This document shows, in pieces, positions 18,131-27,815 of a stretch of 64,000 nt of DNA (position 1 is its first letter; every line of letters starts with the position of its first letter). Under the pieces are notes generated by a model. The model was given only the letters and a program-made list of their open reading frames with translations, made no database searches and was not told the origin of the DNA. The position numbers were made by a program, and so were the translations under genes. The stretch is taken from NCBI GenBank assembly GCA_029945425.1, contig JAQSDV010000004.1:62001-126000 (forward strand). Direction: 5' to 3'. The DNA is from a bacterium (GTDB taxonomy: Bacteria > Pseudomonadota > Alphaproteobacteria > Micavibrionales > UBA2020).

Positions 18131-19396
18131 ATGACCACCATACAAAAACAGCCCTCCAAATATTCCTTCGGCGTCCTGAAAATCAGGAACTTCCGCGCGC
18201 TGCTGTTCACGCGCATGTTCATCATGATGGCGTTGCAGGCGCAGTCGGTCATCGTCGGCTGGCAGATTTATGCGATGACCAAAGACCCCTTTATGCTGGG
18301 CCTGACCGGTCTTGCCGAAGCGATCCCTGCCATCACCTGCGCGCTGTTCGCGGGGCATGTGGTGGATGTGGGCAAGCCGCATCTGATTTACCGCGCCGCG
18401 ATCTTCGCGCTGGCCGCCAATACGCTCGTCCTGTTCACCTTTGCGGGCGGCCATGTGCCGATTGGCCAGAACGGGCTGATGTACCTGATTTACGGCGCGA
18501 TCTTTTTCTCAGGCCTCGCACGTGCATTCGTCGTGCCGTCATCCTTCACCACGCTGTCGCTGGTGGTGAAGCGCGAGGAAATGCCCTCCGCCGCTGCATG
18601 GATGGGCACAGGCTTTCAGGCCGCCTCCATCCTCTCCCCCGCACTTGCCGGCCTGATTTATGGCGGTTACGGCCCGACGGTTGCCTGGGCAATGCCCGCG
18701 ATGCTGATGACCATGGCGTTCATCATGGTGCATGGCATCCGCGTCACGTCGCATCCGCGTGGTGAAATCCGCGAAAGTGCCGTGAAAAGCATCAAGGCCG
18801 GCTGGAAATTCATCTGGGAGAAAAAAATCCTGCTGAACATGATGGCGCTCGATATGTTCGCCGTACTGTTCGGCGGTGCGGTCGCCATGCTGCCCGCGAT
18901 TGCCGAAGACGTTTTACATGTCGGCTCGCAAGGTCTTGGCATGCTGCGCGCGGCGCCTGCCGTCGGAGCGGTATTTACCACGCTCTATCTTGCCATCCTG
19001 CCGATGCAGCATGTCTCGACAGCGCGGTTGCTGTTCGTCGTGGGGGCTTTCGGTGTTTGCATGATCGGCTTCGGCCTCAGCACATCGTTCTGGCTCTCGA
19101 TGCTGTTCCTTGTTGCGTCGGGCGTGTTCGACAGCGTCAGCATGACGATCCGCGCGACGCTGATGCAGTTGCTGACGCCTGACAGCATGCGCGGGCGCGT
19201 GTCGTCGATCAGTTCGATGTTTATTATTTCCTCGAACGAAATCGGCGCTTTCGAATCAGGAACCACGGCGCGGCTGCTGGGTCTTGTGCCCTCGATCGTG
19301 TTCGGCGGCGTCTGCACTTTGGGCATCGTTGCGTTTATTACCGTGATGTCGCAGCAAATGCGTAAAACCGTGGTCGATGTAAAAAATCCGCAATAA
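18131..19396 (+). CDS. MFS exporter (MFS_3 / EntS-like)
   Basis: A 421-residue transporter with about 12 hydrophobic helices, starting TTIQKQPSKYSFGVLKIRNFRALLFTR, the usual cytoplasmic lead of MFS_3-type exporters such as EntS. The loop region TPDSMRGRVSSISSMF is also typical. The cargo cannot be told from sequence. It begins 24 bases after the YiiX-like gene and may be the third gene of a prs-led unit. Confidence 0.85.
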   Translation: MTTIQKQPSKYSFGVLKIRNFRALLFTRMFIMMALQAQSVIVGWQIYAMTKDPFMLGLTGLAEAIPAITCALFAGHVVDVGKPHLIYRAAIFALAANTLVLFTFAGGHVPIGQNGLMYLIYGAIFFSGLARAFVVPSSFTTLSLVVKREEMPSAAAWMGTGFQAASILSPALAGLIYGGYGPTVAWAMPAMLMTMAFIMVHGIRVTSHPRGEIRESAVKSIKAGWKFIWEKKILLNMMALDMFAVLFGGAVAMLPAIAEDVLHVGSQGLGMLRAAPAVGAVFTTLYLAILPMQHVSTARLLFVVGAFGVCMIGFGLSTSFWLSMLFLVASGVFDSVSMTIRATLMQLLTPDSMRGRVSSISSMFIISSNEIGAFESGTTARLLGLVPSIVFGGVCTLGIVAFITVMSQQMRKTVVDVKNPQ

Positions 19397-19507
19397 TATT
19401 ACTTATGCTGCATCGCAAAATGACATAATATTTCACATCCTGCATTGCCATGCTAGACTGTTTCCATTAAACAGACTGACGTTTTACCGCAATTGATCAG
19501 GACGCTT

Positions 19508-21589
19508 ATGGACCGCGATACACTTTCCATCGAGACCGGAACACCTGATACCCTCGGCGCCACTTTCGACGGCCGCGGCGTCAATTTCGCGCTCTATTCC
19601 AAACATGCGGCACGGGTTGAACTGTGCCTGTTCAGCGATGACGGCAAGACCGAATTGCAGCGCGTTACGCTGCCCGAGAAAACCGGCGATGTCTGGCACG
19701 GCTATGTGCCGGGGCTGAAGGCGGGTCAGGTTTACGGCTACCGCGTCGACGGCCCGTACGAGCCGCATAACGGCCACAGATTTAACCCTGAAAAACTGGT
19801 GCTCGACACCTATGCCAAGGAAATTATCGGCACGGTGCAAACGAATGCCGAGGAGCTGATCAACCCCGCGAAAGACGGCGCCGCTTTCGTGGCGAAGTCG
19901 CGCGTTACCGCGCCGCTGCAAAGCCCCCTCACCCCCGGCCCGCAGGTGAGATGGGAAGACGCCATCATCTATGAACTCCACCCCAAGGGTTTTACCGCCG
20001 CGAATAATAAAGTGCCCGCCCATCTGCGCGGCACTTATGCCGGTTTGGCATCGAAAGAGTCGATTGATTACATCAAGTCGCTGGGCATCACCACGGTCGA
20101 GTTGATGCCTGTGCATGCCAAGGTGAATGATGCCTTTCTGCTGAAAGCTGGCCTGAAAAACTACTGGGGTTATAACACCCTGTCATTCTTCGCGCCGGAG
20201 CCGGAATACGCAGCCGACAAGAATAATGCGCCGCAGGAATTCCGCAACATGGTCGACAGCTTCCACAAAGCGGGGCTGGAGGTCATTCTGGACGTGGTCT
20301 ACAACCATGCGGGCGAAAGCCACGAGTCAGGCCCGACCCTGTCGTTGCGCGGCGTCGATAACGCGAGCTATTACCGCCTCGACGCGCATGACAAAAGCAA
20401 ATATGTGAACGATACGGGCACCGGCAACACGATCGATTTCGAGAATCCCGCCGTGCACCGCATGGTGCTGGACAGCCTGCGCCACTGGGTGCAGGAATAT
20501 GGCGTCGACGGTTTCCGCTTTGACCTTGCCCCCGTGCTGGGCCGCGACCGCGCCGGTTATCAGGCGCGCGCCGCGTTCTTCAATGAACTGGAGGCCGACC
20601 CCGTATTGTCCAAGGTGAAGCTGGTGGCAGAGCCGTGGGATCCCGGCCCCGGCGGTTACCAGCTGGGAAAATTCCCGAAAAAATGGGTCGAATGGAATGA
20701 TCGCTTCCGCGACGATGTGCGCAAGTTCTGGCGCGGCACGACCGATATGCTGCGCTGGCTGGCGACGCGCATCGCGGGATCTGCGCCCGAATTCGACAAT
20801 GGCAACCGCCCGCCGCAGGCCAGCGTCAATTTCGTCGCGATCCATGACGGCTTCACGCTGAATGACGTGGTGAGCCACAGCTACAAAAAGAATTTGGCGA
20901 ACGGCGAAAATAACCAGGACGGCGCGAACGAAAATTACAGCGCCAATTACGGCATCGAGGGCGACACCCACGACCCGCACATTACCGCCGTGCGCGAACA
21001 GCAAAAACGCAACATGCTGGCGACGCTGTTCCTCAGCCAAGGCACGCCAATGCTGCTGGCCGGCGACGAACACGGCAATACCCAGCGCGGCAATAACAAC
21101 GCCTATTCGCAGGATAACCGCATCGGCTGGCTCGACTGGGATGACATCACGGCCGAGGGGGCGAAATTTCTGGGTTTCGTCAAGAAACTGATCCAGTTTC
21201 GCAAGGACCATCAGGTCCTGCGCGGCACGTCCTTCATGCACGGGCAAAAACACGACGCGCATGGCGTGACAGATATTTCGTGGTTCAACCCCGAAGGCCG
21301 CTCGCAAAACGACGGCGACTGGCAAAAGACGGAAGACAAGAGCATCGGCGTGGTTTTCAACGAAAAGGCTGCATTGGGCCACAAGGACGGCGAGCGCCTG
21401 CTGGCCATCTTCAACAGCCATTCCGGCGCCGTGCCGTTCAAGCTGCCCGAGGTGAACGGCGGCAGCGGCTGGACGCGCGTGCTCGACACCTCCGATCCCG
21501 ATATGGCGACAGATACGAAACTGCACGCCGATAAAGATGCTTACACCGTGCCGGCGCGGTCGGTGATTGTTTTCAAACAGGGGGCTTGA
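19508..21589 (+). CDS. glgX: Glycogen debranching enzyme GlgX (isoamylase type)
   Basis: GlgX hydrolyses alpha-1,6 branches in limit-dextrin glycogen. The 693-residue protein has an N-terminal CBM48 domain (FDGRGVNFALYSKHA... PYEPHNGHRFNP) and a GH13 barrel with VILDVVYNHAGE, FRFDLAPVLGR (nucleophile Asp), LVAEPWD (acid/base Glu) and FVAIHDGF. The ATG at 19508 has AGGA five bases upstream; a TTG at 19493 is less likely. No other glycogen gene is in the window, so the pathway must be elsewhere or absent. The stop abuts the next gene (TGAATG). Confidence 0.94.
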   Translation: MDRDTLSIETGTPDTLGATFDGRGVNFALYSKHAARVELCLFSDDGKTELQRVTLPEKTGDVWHGYVPGLKAGQVYGYRVDGPYEPHNGHRFNPEKLVLDTYAKEIIGTVQTNAEELINPAKDGAAFVAKSRVTAPLQSPLTPGPQVRWEDAIIYELHPKGFTAANNKVPAHLRGTYAGLASKESIDYIKSLGITTVELMPVHAKVNDAFLLKAGLKNYWGYNTLSFFAPEPEYAADKNNAPQEFRNMVDSFHKAGLEVILDVVYNHAGESHESGPTLSLRGVDNASYYRLDAHDKSKYVNDTGTGNTIDFENPAVHRMVLDSLRHWVQEYGVDGFRFDLAPVLGRDRAGYQARAAFFNELEADPVLSKVKLVAEPWDPGPGGYQLGKFPKKWVEWNDRFRDDVRKFWRGTTDMLRWLATRIAGSAPEFDNGNRPPQASVNFVAIHDGFTLNDVVSHSYKKNLANGENNQDGANENYSANYGIEGDTHDPHITAVREQQKRNMLATLFLSQGTPMLLAGDEHGNTQRGNNNAYSQDNRIGWLDWDDITAEGAKFLGFVKKLIQFRKDHQVLRGTSFMHGQKHDAHGVTDISWFNPEGRSQNDGDWQKTEDKSIGVVFNEKAALGHKDGERLLAIFNSHSGAVPFKLPEVNGGSGWTRVLDTSDPDMATDTKLHADKDAYTVPARSVIVFKQGA

Positions 21590-22057
21590 ATGTTCCGCGA
21601 CCGTTTTCTGAAACGCATTATCATGTTCGTGTTTTTCGCGGCGCTGATTTTCCCGGCGATGCTGAAACAGCTGGGCACCATCAACCCGATGAACCCCATG
21701 CAGCAGGCAGGATCGCAACATGCGCCACAGCTGACCGACAAGCGCAAAACCCATATGCTCTATGGCGACCAATCCGGCGGCGGACATTTGCATGGCACGG
21801 GCGCGCCTTGCAAATCGGAATTCCCTGCCGACTGGAACGAAGACAAAATCGTGACCACCGTCACGCAAATGGCCGCCAACGACAACCTTGGCTGGAAACA
21901 ACAGAAAAACGGCAATTATGTGGCGGAGGCGAACGAAGGCCAGGTGCGGGTGCGCGTGGTGCTGAACAACGAACGCACACAGATCATTACGGCCTACCCC
22001 GTGAATATGCCGCTGAACGCGTGCAACCGCGGTGCGGCGAACGACAACAATCCCTGA
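21590..22057 (+). CDS. Membrane-anchored EndoU-like nuclease domain protein
   Basis: The 155-residue protein has one N-terminal hydrophobic helix (residues 8-26) and a domain resembling bacterial EndoU nucleases, which usually form toxic tips of CdiA-type effectors. Visible hallmarks are THMLYGD (His55), GGGHLHG (His66, His68), a Trp-Lys helix (WNEDKIV, 82-88), and a terminal beta hairpin VRVRVVLNN...IITAYP (119-137), where T-x-Y is the substrate-binding motif. It stands alone, directly behind glgX with no gap. No immunity-like gene follows; the next gene is convergent. The function may be extracytoplasmic RNA cleavage or a different use of the fold. The family call is by motif only. Confidence 0.68.
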   Translation: MFRDRFLKRIIMFVFFAALIFPAMLKQLGTINPMNPMQQAGSQHAPQLTDKRKTHMLYGDQSGGGHLHGTGAPCKSEFPADWNEDKIVTTVTQMAANDNLGWKQQKNGNYVAEANEGQVRVRVVLNNERTQIITAYPVNMPLNACNRGAANDNNP

Positions 22058-23059
22058 TTATTTGTATTTGTGGGTTTCGCCGTTGAAATCGGTGACGTCA
22101 TAGCCGTCTTCCGATTCAGAAATCCATTTCTGGCCGACCGGCACCTTGCCGAAGCCGCCCGGGATATCCAGCATGTAATGCGGCTGCGCGATGCCGGACA
22201 TTTTGCCCTGGAGCTGCGCCGTCAATTCCTGACCTTCCTTGATGGTCAGGCGGAAATGGCCGGTGCCGGGGGCGAGGTCGGGGTGGTGCAGATAATACGG
22301 CTTAATTTTCATCGCGGTGAAGGCGCGGAACAGTTGCTCCAGCACTTTGGCATCATTATTCACGCCTTTCAGCAGCGTAGACTGGCTGAGCAGCGGAATA
22401 CCCGCCTTGATGAACTTCTGCGCAACCGCCTTTACCTTATCCGTCAATTCGCGCGGATGGTTGGCGTGGAACACGACGTAAACGGCCTTGTCACTTTGCA
22501 GCGCCTCGACCAGTTCATCGGTGACGCGGGTCGGATCGGCGACCGGTACGCGTGTGTGGAAGCGAATGACCTGCACGTGCGGAATTTCATTCAGCGCCTG
22601 CATAATTTCGCTCAAGCGGCGCGGCGACAAAACGAAGGGATCGCCGCCGGTCAAAATTACTTCCCAGATCGCGGGCGTGTTGCGGATATAGGCAAGCGCC
22701 TTTTGCAATTCTTCGCGGTTCAGCATTTCGCTGCCGGGGCCGACTTTTTCGCGGCGGAAGCAGAAGCGGCAATAGACGGCGCACACATGCACGGCCTTCA
22801 GTAACACGCGGTCGGGGTAGCGATGTACGATGCCCTTCACGGGTGAATGCGCGTCATCACCGATCGGGTCTTCCAGCTCATCCGGCGTGGTTTTCAATTC
22901 TTCGGCGGTCGGCAGGTATTGTTTTGCGATGGGATCGGCAGCATCGTTTGCATCGATCAGCTCCATCACTTCATCCGTCACGGCAACGGCATAGCGTTCC
23001 ATGACCTCGGCCAGTGCGGGGTCGTCGCTCAAGGGAATGGATTTGGTTTTCGGCTGCAT
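22058..23059 (-). CDS. Lysine 2,3-aminomutase / EpmB-type radical SAM enzyme
   Basis: This 333-residue radical SAM protein carries CAVYCRFCFR (4Fe-4S cluster) and LTGGDPF, followed by PLP-domain motifs including HYMLDIPGGFGK near the C-terminus. It is as short as EpmB (342) and shorter than clostridial KamA (416). EpmB makes beta-lysine for elongation factor P together with EpmA; alphaproteobacteria also carry KamA-like proteins of this size. No epmA or efp is in the window, so the choice stays open. It converges end-to-end with the EndoU-like gene. Confidence 0.85.
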   Translation of the reverse strand: MQPKTKSIPLSDDPALAEVMERYAVAVTDEVMELIDANDAADPIAKQYLPTAEELKTTPDELEDPIGDDAHSPVKGIVHRYPDRVLLKAVHVCAVYCRFCFRREKVGPGSEMLNREELQKALAYIRNTPAIWEVILTGGDPFVLSPRRLSEIMQALNEIPHVQVIRFHTRVPVADPTRVTDELVEALQSDKAVYVVFHANHPRELTDKVKAVAQKFIKAGIPLLSQSTLLKGVNNDAKVLEQLFRAFTAMKIKPYYLHHPDLAPGTGHFRLTIKEGQELTAQLQGKMSGIAQPHYMLDIPGGFGKVPVGQKWISESEDGYDVTDFNGETHKYK

Positions 23060-23135
23060 TTAACTTTCTCTGATCGGCCGTTTTATGTACACTAAATCTG
23101 CGGAAACCTCAAACCAAACCCCCTTCCCGTTGATT

Positions 23136-23690
23136 ATGAAGACAATTCTCGTCACGCCGGCGCTTGCCTATATGCCCAGTTACCTCGACGCCCTGCGCGA
23201 GGGGCATCGCCTTGGCGCATCCACGGTCAAGACGGCGGAAGATATCGCGATGATCGAAAGTGATCCTCAAGCCTTCCTCGACGATCTGCTGGGCCCGAAG
23301 CCCGCAACGCGCATTAACGAACTTGGCAAGGAAGTCGAGCGCGTGCCGCAAAGCATGGTCTGGCTGGTCGAAAACGGGGTTTTTATTGGCGATGCCGGTA
23401 TCCGTCATAAGCTGACGCCCGAACTGGAATTATCCGGCGGGCATATCGGTTATGGCGTGCGCCCGTCTTTTCAGGGCAAGGGCTACGCGACCGAACTCCT
23501 CCGCCATTGCCTGATATGGGTGCGCGATAACCTTGCCCTGCCCCGCGTGATGCTGACCTGCCGCACGGATAATGAGGCGTCAGCGCGCGTGATCGAGAAG
23601 AATGACGGCATACTAATAGATATCACGCCCCACCCCTATGCCGCTGGAATGACACAGAAAAGATACTGGGTCGCCGTTCCCGTCAAATGA
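23136..23690 (+). CDS. GNAT-family N-acetyltransferase
   Basis: A 184-residue acetyltransferase of the RimJ/YkkB-like group. The acetyl-CoA loop GYGVRPSFQGKGYATELL matches the R/Q-x-x-G-x-G/A pattern, and TCRTDNEASARVIEKN is the usual following block. I start at the ATG at 23136 (MKTILVTPAL), 76 bases from the divergent radical SAM gene; an ATG at 23085 would leave only 25 bases. Neither has a good ribosome binding site. The substrate is unknown. Confidence 0.8.
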   Translation: MKTILVTPALAYMPSYLDALREGHRLGASTVKTAEDIAMIESDPQAFLDDLLGPKPATRINELGKEVERVPQSMVWLVENGVFIGDAGIRHKLTPELELSGGHIGYGVRPSFQGKGYATELLRHCLIWVRDNLALPRVMLTCRTDNEASARVIEKNDGILIDITPHPYAAGMTQKRYWVAVPVK

Positions 23691-23755
23691 TTTCTTTACA
23701 TAATTCACTTGCTTTGATATAAACACATGCCATGTTATTGAGGGCAGAGGGAAAA

Positions 23756-25156
23756 ATGACCGCAACAACCGTAAAAAAGAAAAAGAACACCAAAGAGCAA
23801 GAGTCTCCGACCGTGGGTATCGTCAGCCTCGGCTGCCCGAAGGCGCTGGTGGATACGGAGCGGATTCTGACCCAGCTGCGCTCGGAAGGCTATCAGCTCT
23901 CCCCGAATTACGAAGACGCGAATGTGGTGATCGTGAACACCTGCGGCTTCCTCGACAGCGCGAAGGAAGAATCCCTCGAGGCGATCGGCGAAGCGATGGC
24001 GGCCAACGGCAAAGTCATCGTGACCGGCTGCATGGGCGCAGAGCCCGAGCAGATCATGAAAAAATATCCCAAAGTCCTGGCCGTGACCGGACCGCAGCAA
24101 TACGAAGCCGTCGTGAACGAAGTGCACAAGGTTGCGCCCGCGCCGCATGACCCCTTTGTCGATCTCGTCCCCGCTCCCGGCGGAGCGCGCAACACGTCGC
24201 GCCTGTCCGAAGTCGAGCAATCTGTCGGCGTGAAGCTGACGCCGCGCCATTACGCATATTTGAAAATTTCCGAAGGCTGCAACAACCGCTGCACCTTCTG
24301 CATCATCCCGAAGCTGCGCGGCGATCTCGTTTCCCGCCCGATCATTCAGGTTCTGGCGGAAGCCGAACGTCTGGTGAAGGCCGGCACCAAAGAAATCCTC
24401 GTGATTTCGCAAGACACCTCGGCCTACGGCATCGACAGCAAATATCAGGCTTACCCGTACAAAAACCGCACGATCCGCACAAAATTCATCGAGCTGTGCA
24501 AGGAACTGTCGGAAATCGGCGCATGGACGCGCCTGCATTACGTTTACCCCTATCCGCATGTCGATGAAGTGTTTCCATTGATGCAGGAAGGCAAGCTGCT
24601 GCCCTATATCGATATCCCGTTCCAGCACGCGTCGCCCGCAGTGTTGAAAAACATGCGCCGTCCCGCGCATCAGGAAAAAACGCTCGACCGTATCCACGGC
24701 TGGCGCAAGGCGGCGCCCGACCTGACGATCCGCTCCACCTTTGTCGTGGGTTTCCCCGGCGAGACGGAAGAAGATTTCCAGTTCCTTTTGGACTGGATGC
24801 AAGAAGCGCAGCTGGACCGCGTCGGCTGCTTTAAATACGAACAGGTGACGGGCGCTGAATCGAACAAGATCCAGCCGCATGTTCCCGAAGAAGTGAAGGA
24901 AGAACGCTGGCACCGCTTCATGGCGCTGCAACAGGGCATTTCCGCCGCGAAGCTGCAAAAGAAAATCGGTAAAGAACTGCTGGTGCTGATCGACAGCGCC
25001 GGCAAACAGGGCGGGCTTGGCCGTTCATCGGCAGACGCGCCCGAAATCGACGGCCATGTGAAAGTGACAGGCAAAAACCTGAAGCCCGGCGATATCGTGA
25101 AGGTGAAAATCACCGCCGCCGACGAATATGACCTTGAAGGCAAGGTTGTCGCGTAA
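23756..25156 (+). CDS. rimO: Ribosomal protein uS12 methylthiotransferase RimO
   Basis: RimO adds a methylthio group to an aspartate of ribosomal protein S12. The 466-residue protein has the N-terminal MTTase domain ([34 protein letters not shown] with three cluster Cys), the radical SAM motif [11 protein letters not shown], and a C-terminal TRAM domain. The ATG at 23756 follows GAGGGAAAA; an upstream ATG at 23732 has no such site. A lysine-rich N-terminal tail precedes the conserved part. Confidence 0.96.
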   Translation: MTATTVKKKKNTKEQESPTVGIVSLGCPKALVDTERILTQLRSEGYQLSPNYEDANVVIVNTCGFLDSAKEESLEAIGEAMAANGKVIVTGCMGAEPEQIMKKYPKVLAVTGPQQYEAVVNEVHKVAPAPHDPFVDLVPAPGGARNTSRLSEVEQSVGVKLTPRHYAYLKISEGCNNRCTFCIIPKLRGDLVSRPIIQVLAEAERLVKAGTKEILVISQDTSAYGIDSKYQAYPYKNRTIRTKFIELCKELSEIGAWTRLHYVYPYPHVDEVFPLMQEGKLLPYIDIPFQHASPAVLKNMRRPAHQEKTLDRIHGWRKAAPDLTIRSTFVVGFPGETEEDFQFLLDWMQEAQLDRVGCFKYEQVTGAESNKIQPHVPEEVKEERWHRFMALQQGISAAKLQKKIGKELLVLIDSAGKQGGLGRSSADAPEIDGHVKVTGKNLKPGDIVKVKITAADEYDLEGKVVA

Positions 25157-25159
25157 CGA

Positions 25160-25819
25160 TCAGGGTTTGAAGCCCGCGTTCAATTTCGGTTTTTGAAGCG
25201 ATCCCGAAAACACCTCTGCCTCGTCCATGTTGCCGCCGCGCTTTTTATGCTCGGCGAAGGCGCGGCGCAGGCCGGACAGGTCATCGAGCGCCGCGAAACT
25301 GTCGCGCTGCATCGCCTCCACATCACCCGCCGCCGATTTGCGCACCAGCGTCACGCGTTCCTTGCGCGGGAAATTGAAAATTTCCTGCATCACGCGATCC
25401 TGCAAAGGATGTGTGAATGAAATTTCATCAGGCCCCGCATCCATCGTGAACTGGATGATTTGTGCGATGGCGGGGTGTTCACGGTTTAGCGCCGCCTGCG
25501 CCGCGTTCCAGCCGTCCTTGTTGACGATGGAGGTATCCGCACCGCGTTCCAGCAGCAACTGCACAACATCTGTTTTACCCATGACGGCGGCGACCATCAG
25601 CGGCGTCCATTTGCCATCTTGCACCATGATATTTATGTCCGCGCCGTGATCCAGCAGCCATGCGACCGCCTTGGCATGCCCGTTGTTGGCAGCCCATGTT
25701 ATCGCACAGTCGCGCTTGTGCATCATGTTCACATCAGCCCCCTGCGCCAACAGCTTCTCCATCTGCCGGATATCGCCGTTCTTGCCGGCTTCCACAAAAG
25801 CTTCAGGGAGGTCTGTCAT
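25160..25819 (-). CDS. Ankyrin protein with shared C-terminal domain (copy 5 of 5)
   Basis: The 219-residue protein has about three ankyrin repeats (residues 10-125; ...GADINIMVQDGKWTPLMVAA) and a C-terminal segment (131-212) that recurs in the four upstream genes. In this copy it reads DRVMQEIFNF, KERVTLVRK, GDVEAMQRDSF, SGLRRAF, KRGG, then EVF and KPK. No signal peptide is seen, so it is probably cytosolic. It is the last gene of the operon; its ATG overlaps the upstream stop as ATGA. Ankyrins bind proteins, but the partner is unknown. Confidence 0.88.
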   Translation of the reverse strand: MTDLPEAFVEAGKNGDIRQMEKLLAQGADVNMMHKRDCAITWAANNGHAKAVAWLLDHGADINIMVQDGKWTPLMVAAVMGKTDVVQLLLERGADTSIVNKDGWNAAQAALNREHPAIAQIIQFTMDAGPDEISFTHPLQDRVMQEIFNFPRKERVTLVRKSAAGDVEAMQRDSFAALDDLSGLRRAFAEHKKRGGNMDEAEVFSGSLQKPKLNAGFKP

Positions 25820-26469
25820 GGCGTGCCGCCAGGTGACGGCAGCGTTTTACGCGGTTTCACGAGCGTGTCACCAAACACTTCTTCTTCGGACAGCATGCCG
25901 CCGCGTTTGCGGTGCTCGTCAAAAGCGCGACGCAGGCCGGATTTATCGTCGAGCGCGTGAAAACTTTCGCGCTGCATCGCCTCGACATCGTCGTTTTGGG
26001 ATTTGCGGATGAACGTAAAACGCTCGCGGCGCTTGAAGCTGTAAACTTCATGCACCACGCGATCGCTGACGGTGTCGAAATAAGACACCTCGTCAGGCGT
26101 GTTCAACAACGCATTGGCGAGGTCGGAATGCTGATTCTCGCGCGCCTTGTCGATGGCGGTTTTGCCGTCTGTATACTTGCGGTGCGGGTTTGCGCCATGG
26201 TCCACCAGCAATTGCGCAATCAGCGAATGGCCCTTGCTTGCCGCGCTCATCAGCGGCGTCCATTTATCAGGGGACTTCGATTCCACGTCGGAGCCATTAT
26301 CGAGCAGCCAGCGCGCAGCATCCAGATGACCTTCATTCGCCGCCCAGACAAGCGCGCTATGCTCGACATCGGAATTGACGCGCGCGCCAGCCGCGACCAG
26401 TTGCATCATCCACGACACATCGCCCTGTTTCGTAACCTCCGCCAGTTGCACGTCTTGCGCCTGCGTCAT
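25816..26469 (-). CDS. Ankyrin protein with shared C-terminal domain (copy 4 of 5)
   Basis: The 217-residue paralogue has three ankyrin repeats in residues 10-125 (GSDVESKSPDKWTPLMSAA) and the common C-terminal domain (DRVVHEVYSF, RERFTFIRK, DDVEAMQRESF, SGLRRAF, KRGG, EEEVF). It is the closest relative of the next gene downstream, suggesting a recent duplication. It overlaps both neighbours by four bases (ATGA). Its C-terminus ends PGGTP, similar to the ends of the first two genes of the array. Confidence 0.88.
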   Translation of the reverse strand: MTQAQDVQLAEVTKQGDVSWMMQLVAAGARVNSDVEHSALVWAANEGHLDAARWLLDNGSDVESKSPDKWTPLMSAASKGHSLIAQLLVDHGANPHRKYTDGKTAIDKARENQHSDLANALLNTPDEVSYFDTVSDRVVHEVYSFKRRERFTFIRKSQNDDVEAMQRESFHALDDKSGLRRAFDEHRKRGGMLSEEEVFGDTLVKPRKTLPSPGGTP

Positions 26470-27116
26470 GCGGCACCTTTGGGCTTGGGCAGCAAAGGCT
26501 TGGAAATCGCGTTGAAGAACACCTCTTCCTCGCTGCGTTTGCCGCCATATTTCTGATATTCGGCAAAGGCGCGGCGGAGCGCCGATTTATCGTCAATTTC
26601 GTTGAAGCTGTGGCGCGTCACGGCCTCGACCGTGCCATCCAGTCCTTTACGAATGAAGGTCACACGTTCCTTGTGTGCGAAATTGAAAATTTCCTGCAGC
26701 GTGCGGTCGGCGACCTTGCGGTTGAAAATAACTTCCTCGGGGTTACGGTCGAACCACGCGACGATGCTTTTTTTCTCGCGGGCTGCGGCATAGCCGCGCG
26801 CATTCGTATTGTCGTTGTTCTTGCGGGCGGCATCGGCGCCGGCGAGCAGCAGAGTCTTGACCGCCTCCAGCCTGCCCTGCTCGGCCGCCGCCATCAACGG
26901 CGTTGATTTCTTGCTGTTAAGGACATCCACCTCGGCGCCATTTTGCAGCAGCCATTTTATCAATTCAATATGGCCGCCATGCGCAGCATAGAACAACGGC
27001 CCCGACTTTCCGGTCTGGTTGATGTCAGCACCTTCAGACACCAGTTTCTGGACACCAGGAATATCGCCGATCTTGCAGACCTCGACCAATTTTTCATTCT
27101 GTTGTGCAGTTGCCAT
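26466..27116 (-). CDS. Ankyrin protein with shared C-terminal domain (copy 3 of 5)
   Basis: The 216-residue paralogue has ankyrin repeats in residues 8-115 (GADINQTGKSGPLFYAA, GAEVDVLNSKKSTPLMAAA) and the common C-terminal domain from about residue 127 (DRTLQEIFNF, KERVTFIRK, GTVEAVTRHSF, SALRRAF, KYGG, EEEVF). The ATG at 27116 directly abuts the stop of the upstream gene. Membership of the same operon is clear from spacing and strand. Confidence 0.88.
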   Translation of the reverse strand: MATAQQNEKLVEVCKIGDIPGVQKLVSEGADINQTGKSGPLFYAAHGGHIELIKWLLQNGAEVDVLNSKKSTPLMAAAEQGRLEAVKTLLLAGADAARKNNDNTNARGYAAAREKKSIVAWFDRNPEEVIFNRKVADRTLQEIFNFAHKERVTFIRKGLDGTVEAVTRHSFNEIDDKSALRRAFAEYQKYGGKRSEEEVFFNAISKPLLPKPKGAA

Positions 27117-27815
27117 TTACAACGTCCCACCGGTTAAGCCCGAGGGCGTGCGCGTCTTGGTCAGCATTTCGGGGAATATCTCGCTCTCCGCGCGCTTGCC
27201 GCCCTGCTGCACATAGACGGCAAAAGCATTACGCAGTACGGCACGGTCATCGATATCGCGGAAATTCTGGCGGGTGATCGCCTCGACGGGGCCATGCGGA
27301 TAGACGCGGATCATCGTCAGGCGCTCGCGGCTGGCGAAATTGAACACTTCCTCCAGCGTGCGGTTGCCGAGCGCGCGCTGCAGTGTCACTTCGTCGGTCG
27401 CGCCGGTGTTCTGCTGCTTGGCCTGCATCAGGAAAATTGTTTCGGCACTGCCGCTGGCCAGCGACCAGTCAAAGGCGGTTTTATCATGCGCTTTCAGGGT
27501 ATGGTCGGCCCCTTTGGACAACAACAGGCGTGCCGTATTCACATGGCCCTTGTTCGCGGCCGCCATCAATGGCGTGCCGCCCTGCTTGTTCACAAGATCG
27601 ATGTCCGCACCACGGTCGAGCAGCAGCCCGATAACATCGAGATACTTCGGCGTATCGCCGGTAAGCGCCGCCATAAACAACGGACCGTCGACGGACAGCT
27701 GGTTGAGCGTGGCGCCCGCATCCAGCAACGCGGTTACTTTCGCCGCATCGCCAGCGGTTGCAGCCTTGATCAGCTGTTTATCGAGGCGTTTTTGTTTATC
27801 GGGGAACAAATTCAT
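27117..27815 (-). CDS. Ankyrin protein with shared C-terminal domain (copy 2 of 5)
   Basis: The 232-residue paralogue begins with a basic stretch (NLFPDKQKRLDKQLIKAA), then three ankyrin repeats, one containing DLVNKQGGTPLMAAANKGH. The common C-terminal domain follows (NRTLEEVFNF, RERLTMIR, GPVEAITRQNF, AVLRNAF, QQGG, ESEIF). It differs from copies 3-5 in replacing the RKG turn. Its ATG overlaps the stop of the first gene (ATGA). Confidence 0.88.
   Translation of the reverse strand: MNLFPDKQKRLDKQLIKAATAGDAAKVTALLDAGATLNQLSVDGPLFMAALTGDTPKYLDVIGLLLDRGADIDLVNKQGGTPLMAAANKGHVNTARLLLSKGADHTLKAHDKTAFDWSLASGSAETIFLMQAKQQNTGATDEVTLQRALGNRTLEEVFNFASRERLTMIRVYPHGPVEAITRQNFRDIDDRAVLRNAFAVYVQQGGKRAESEIFPEMLTKTRTPSGLTGGTL

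Noticed and set aside
20327..21901. A 524-codon minus-strand open frame over glgX
   Set aside because: glgX has all catalytic motifs on the plus strand. The opposite frame resembles no protein and spans into the EndoU-like gene.
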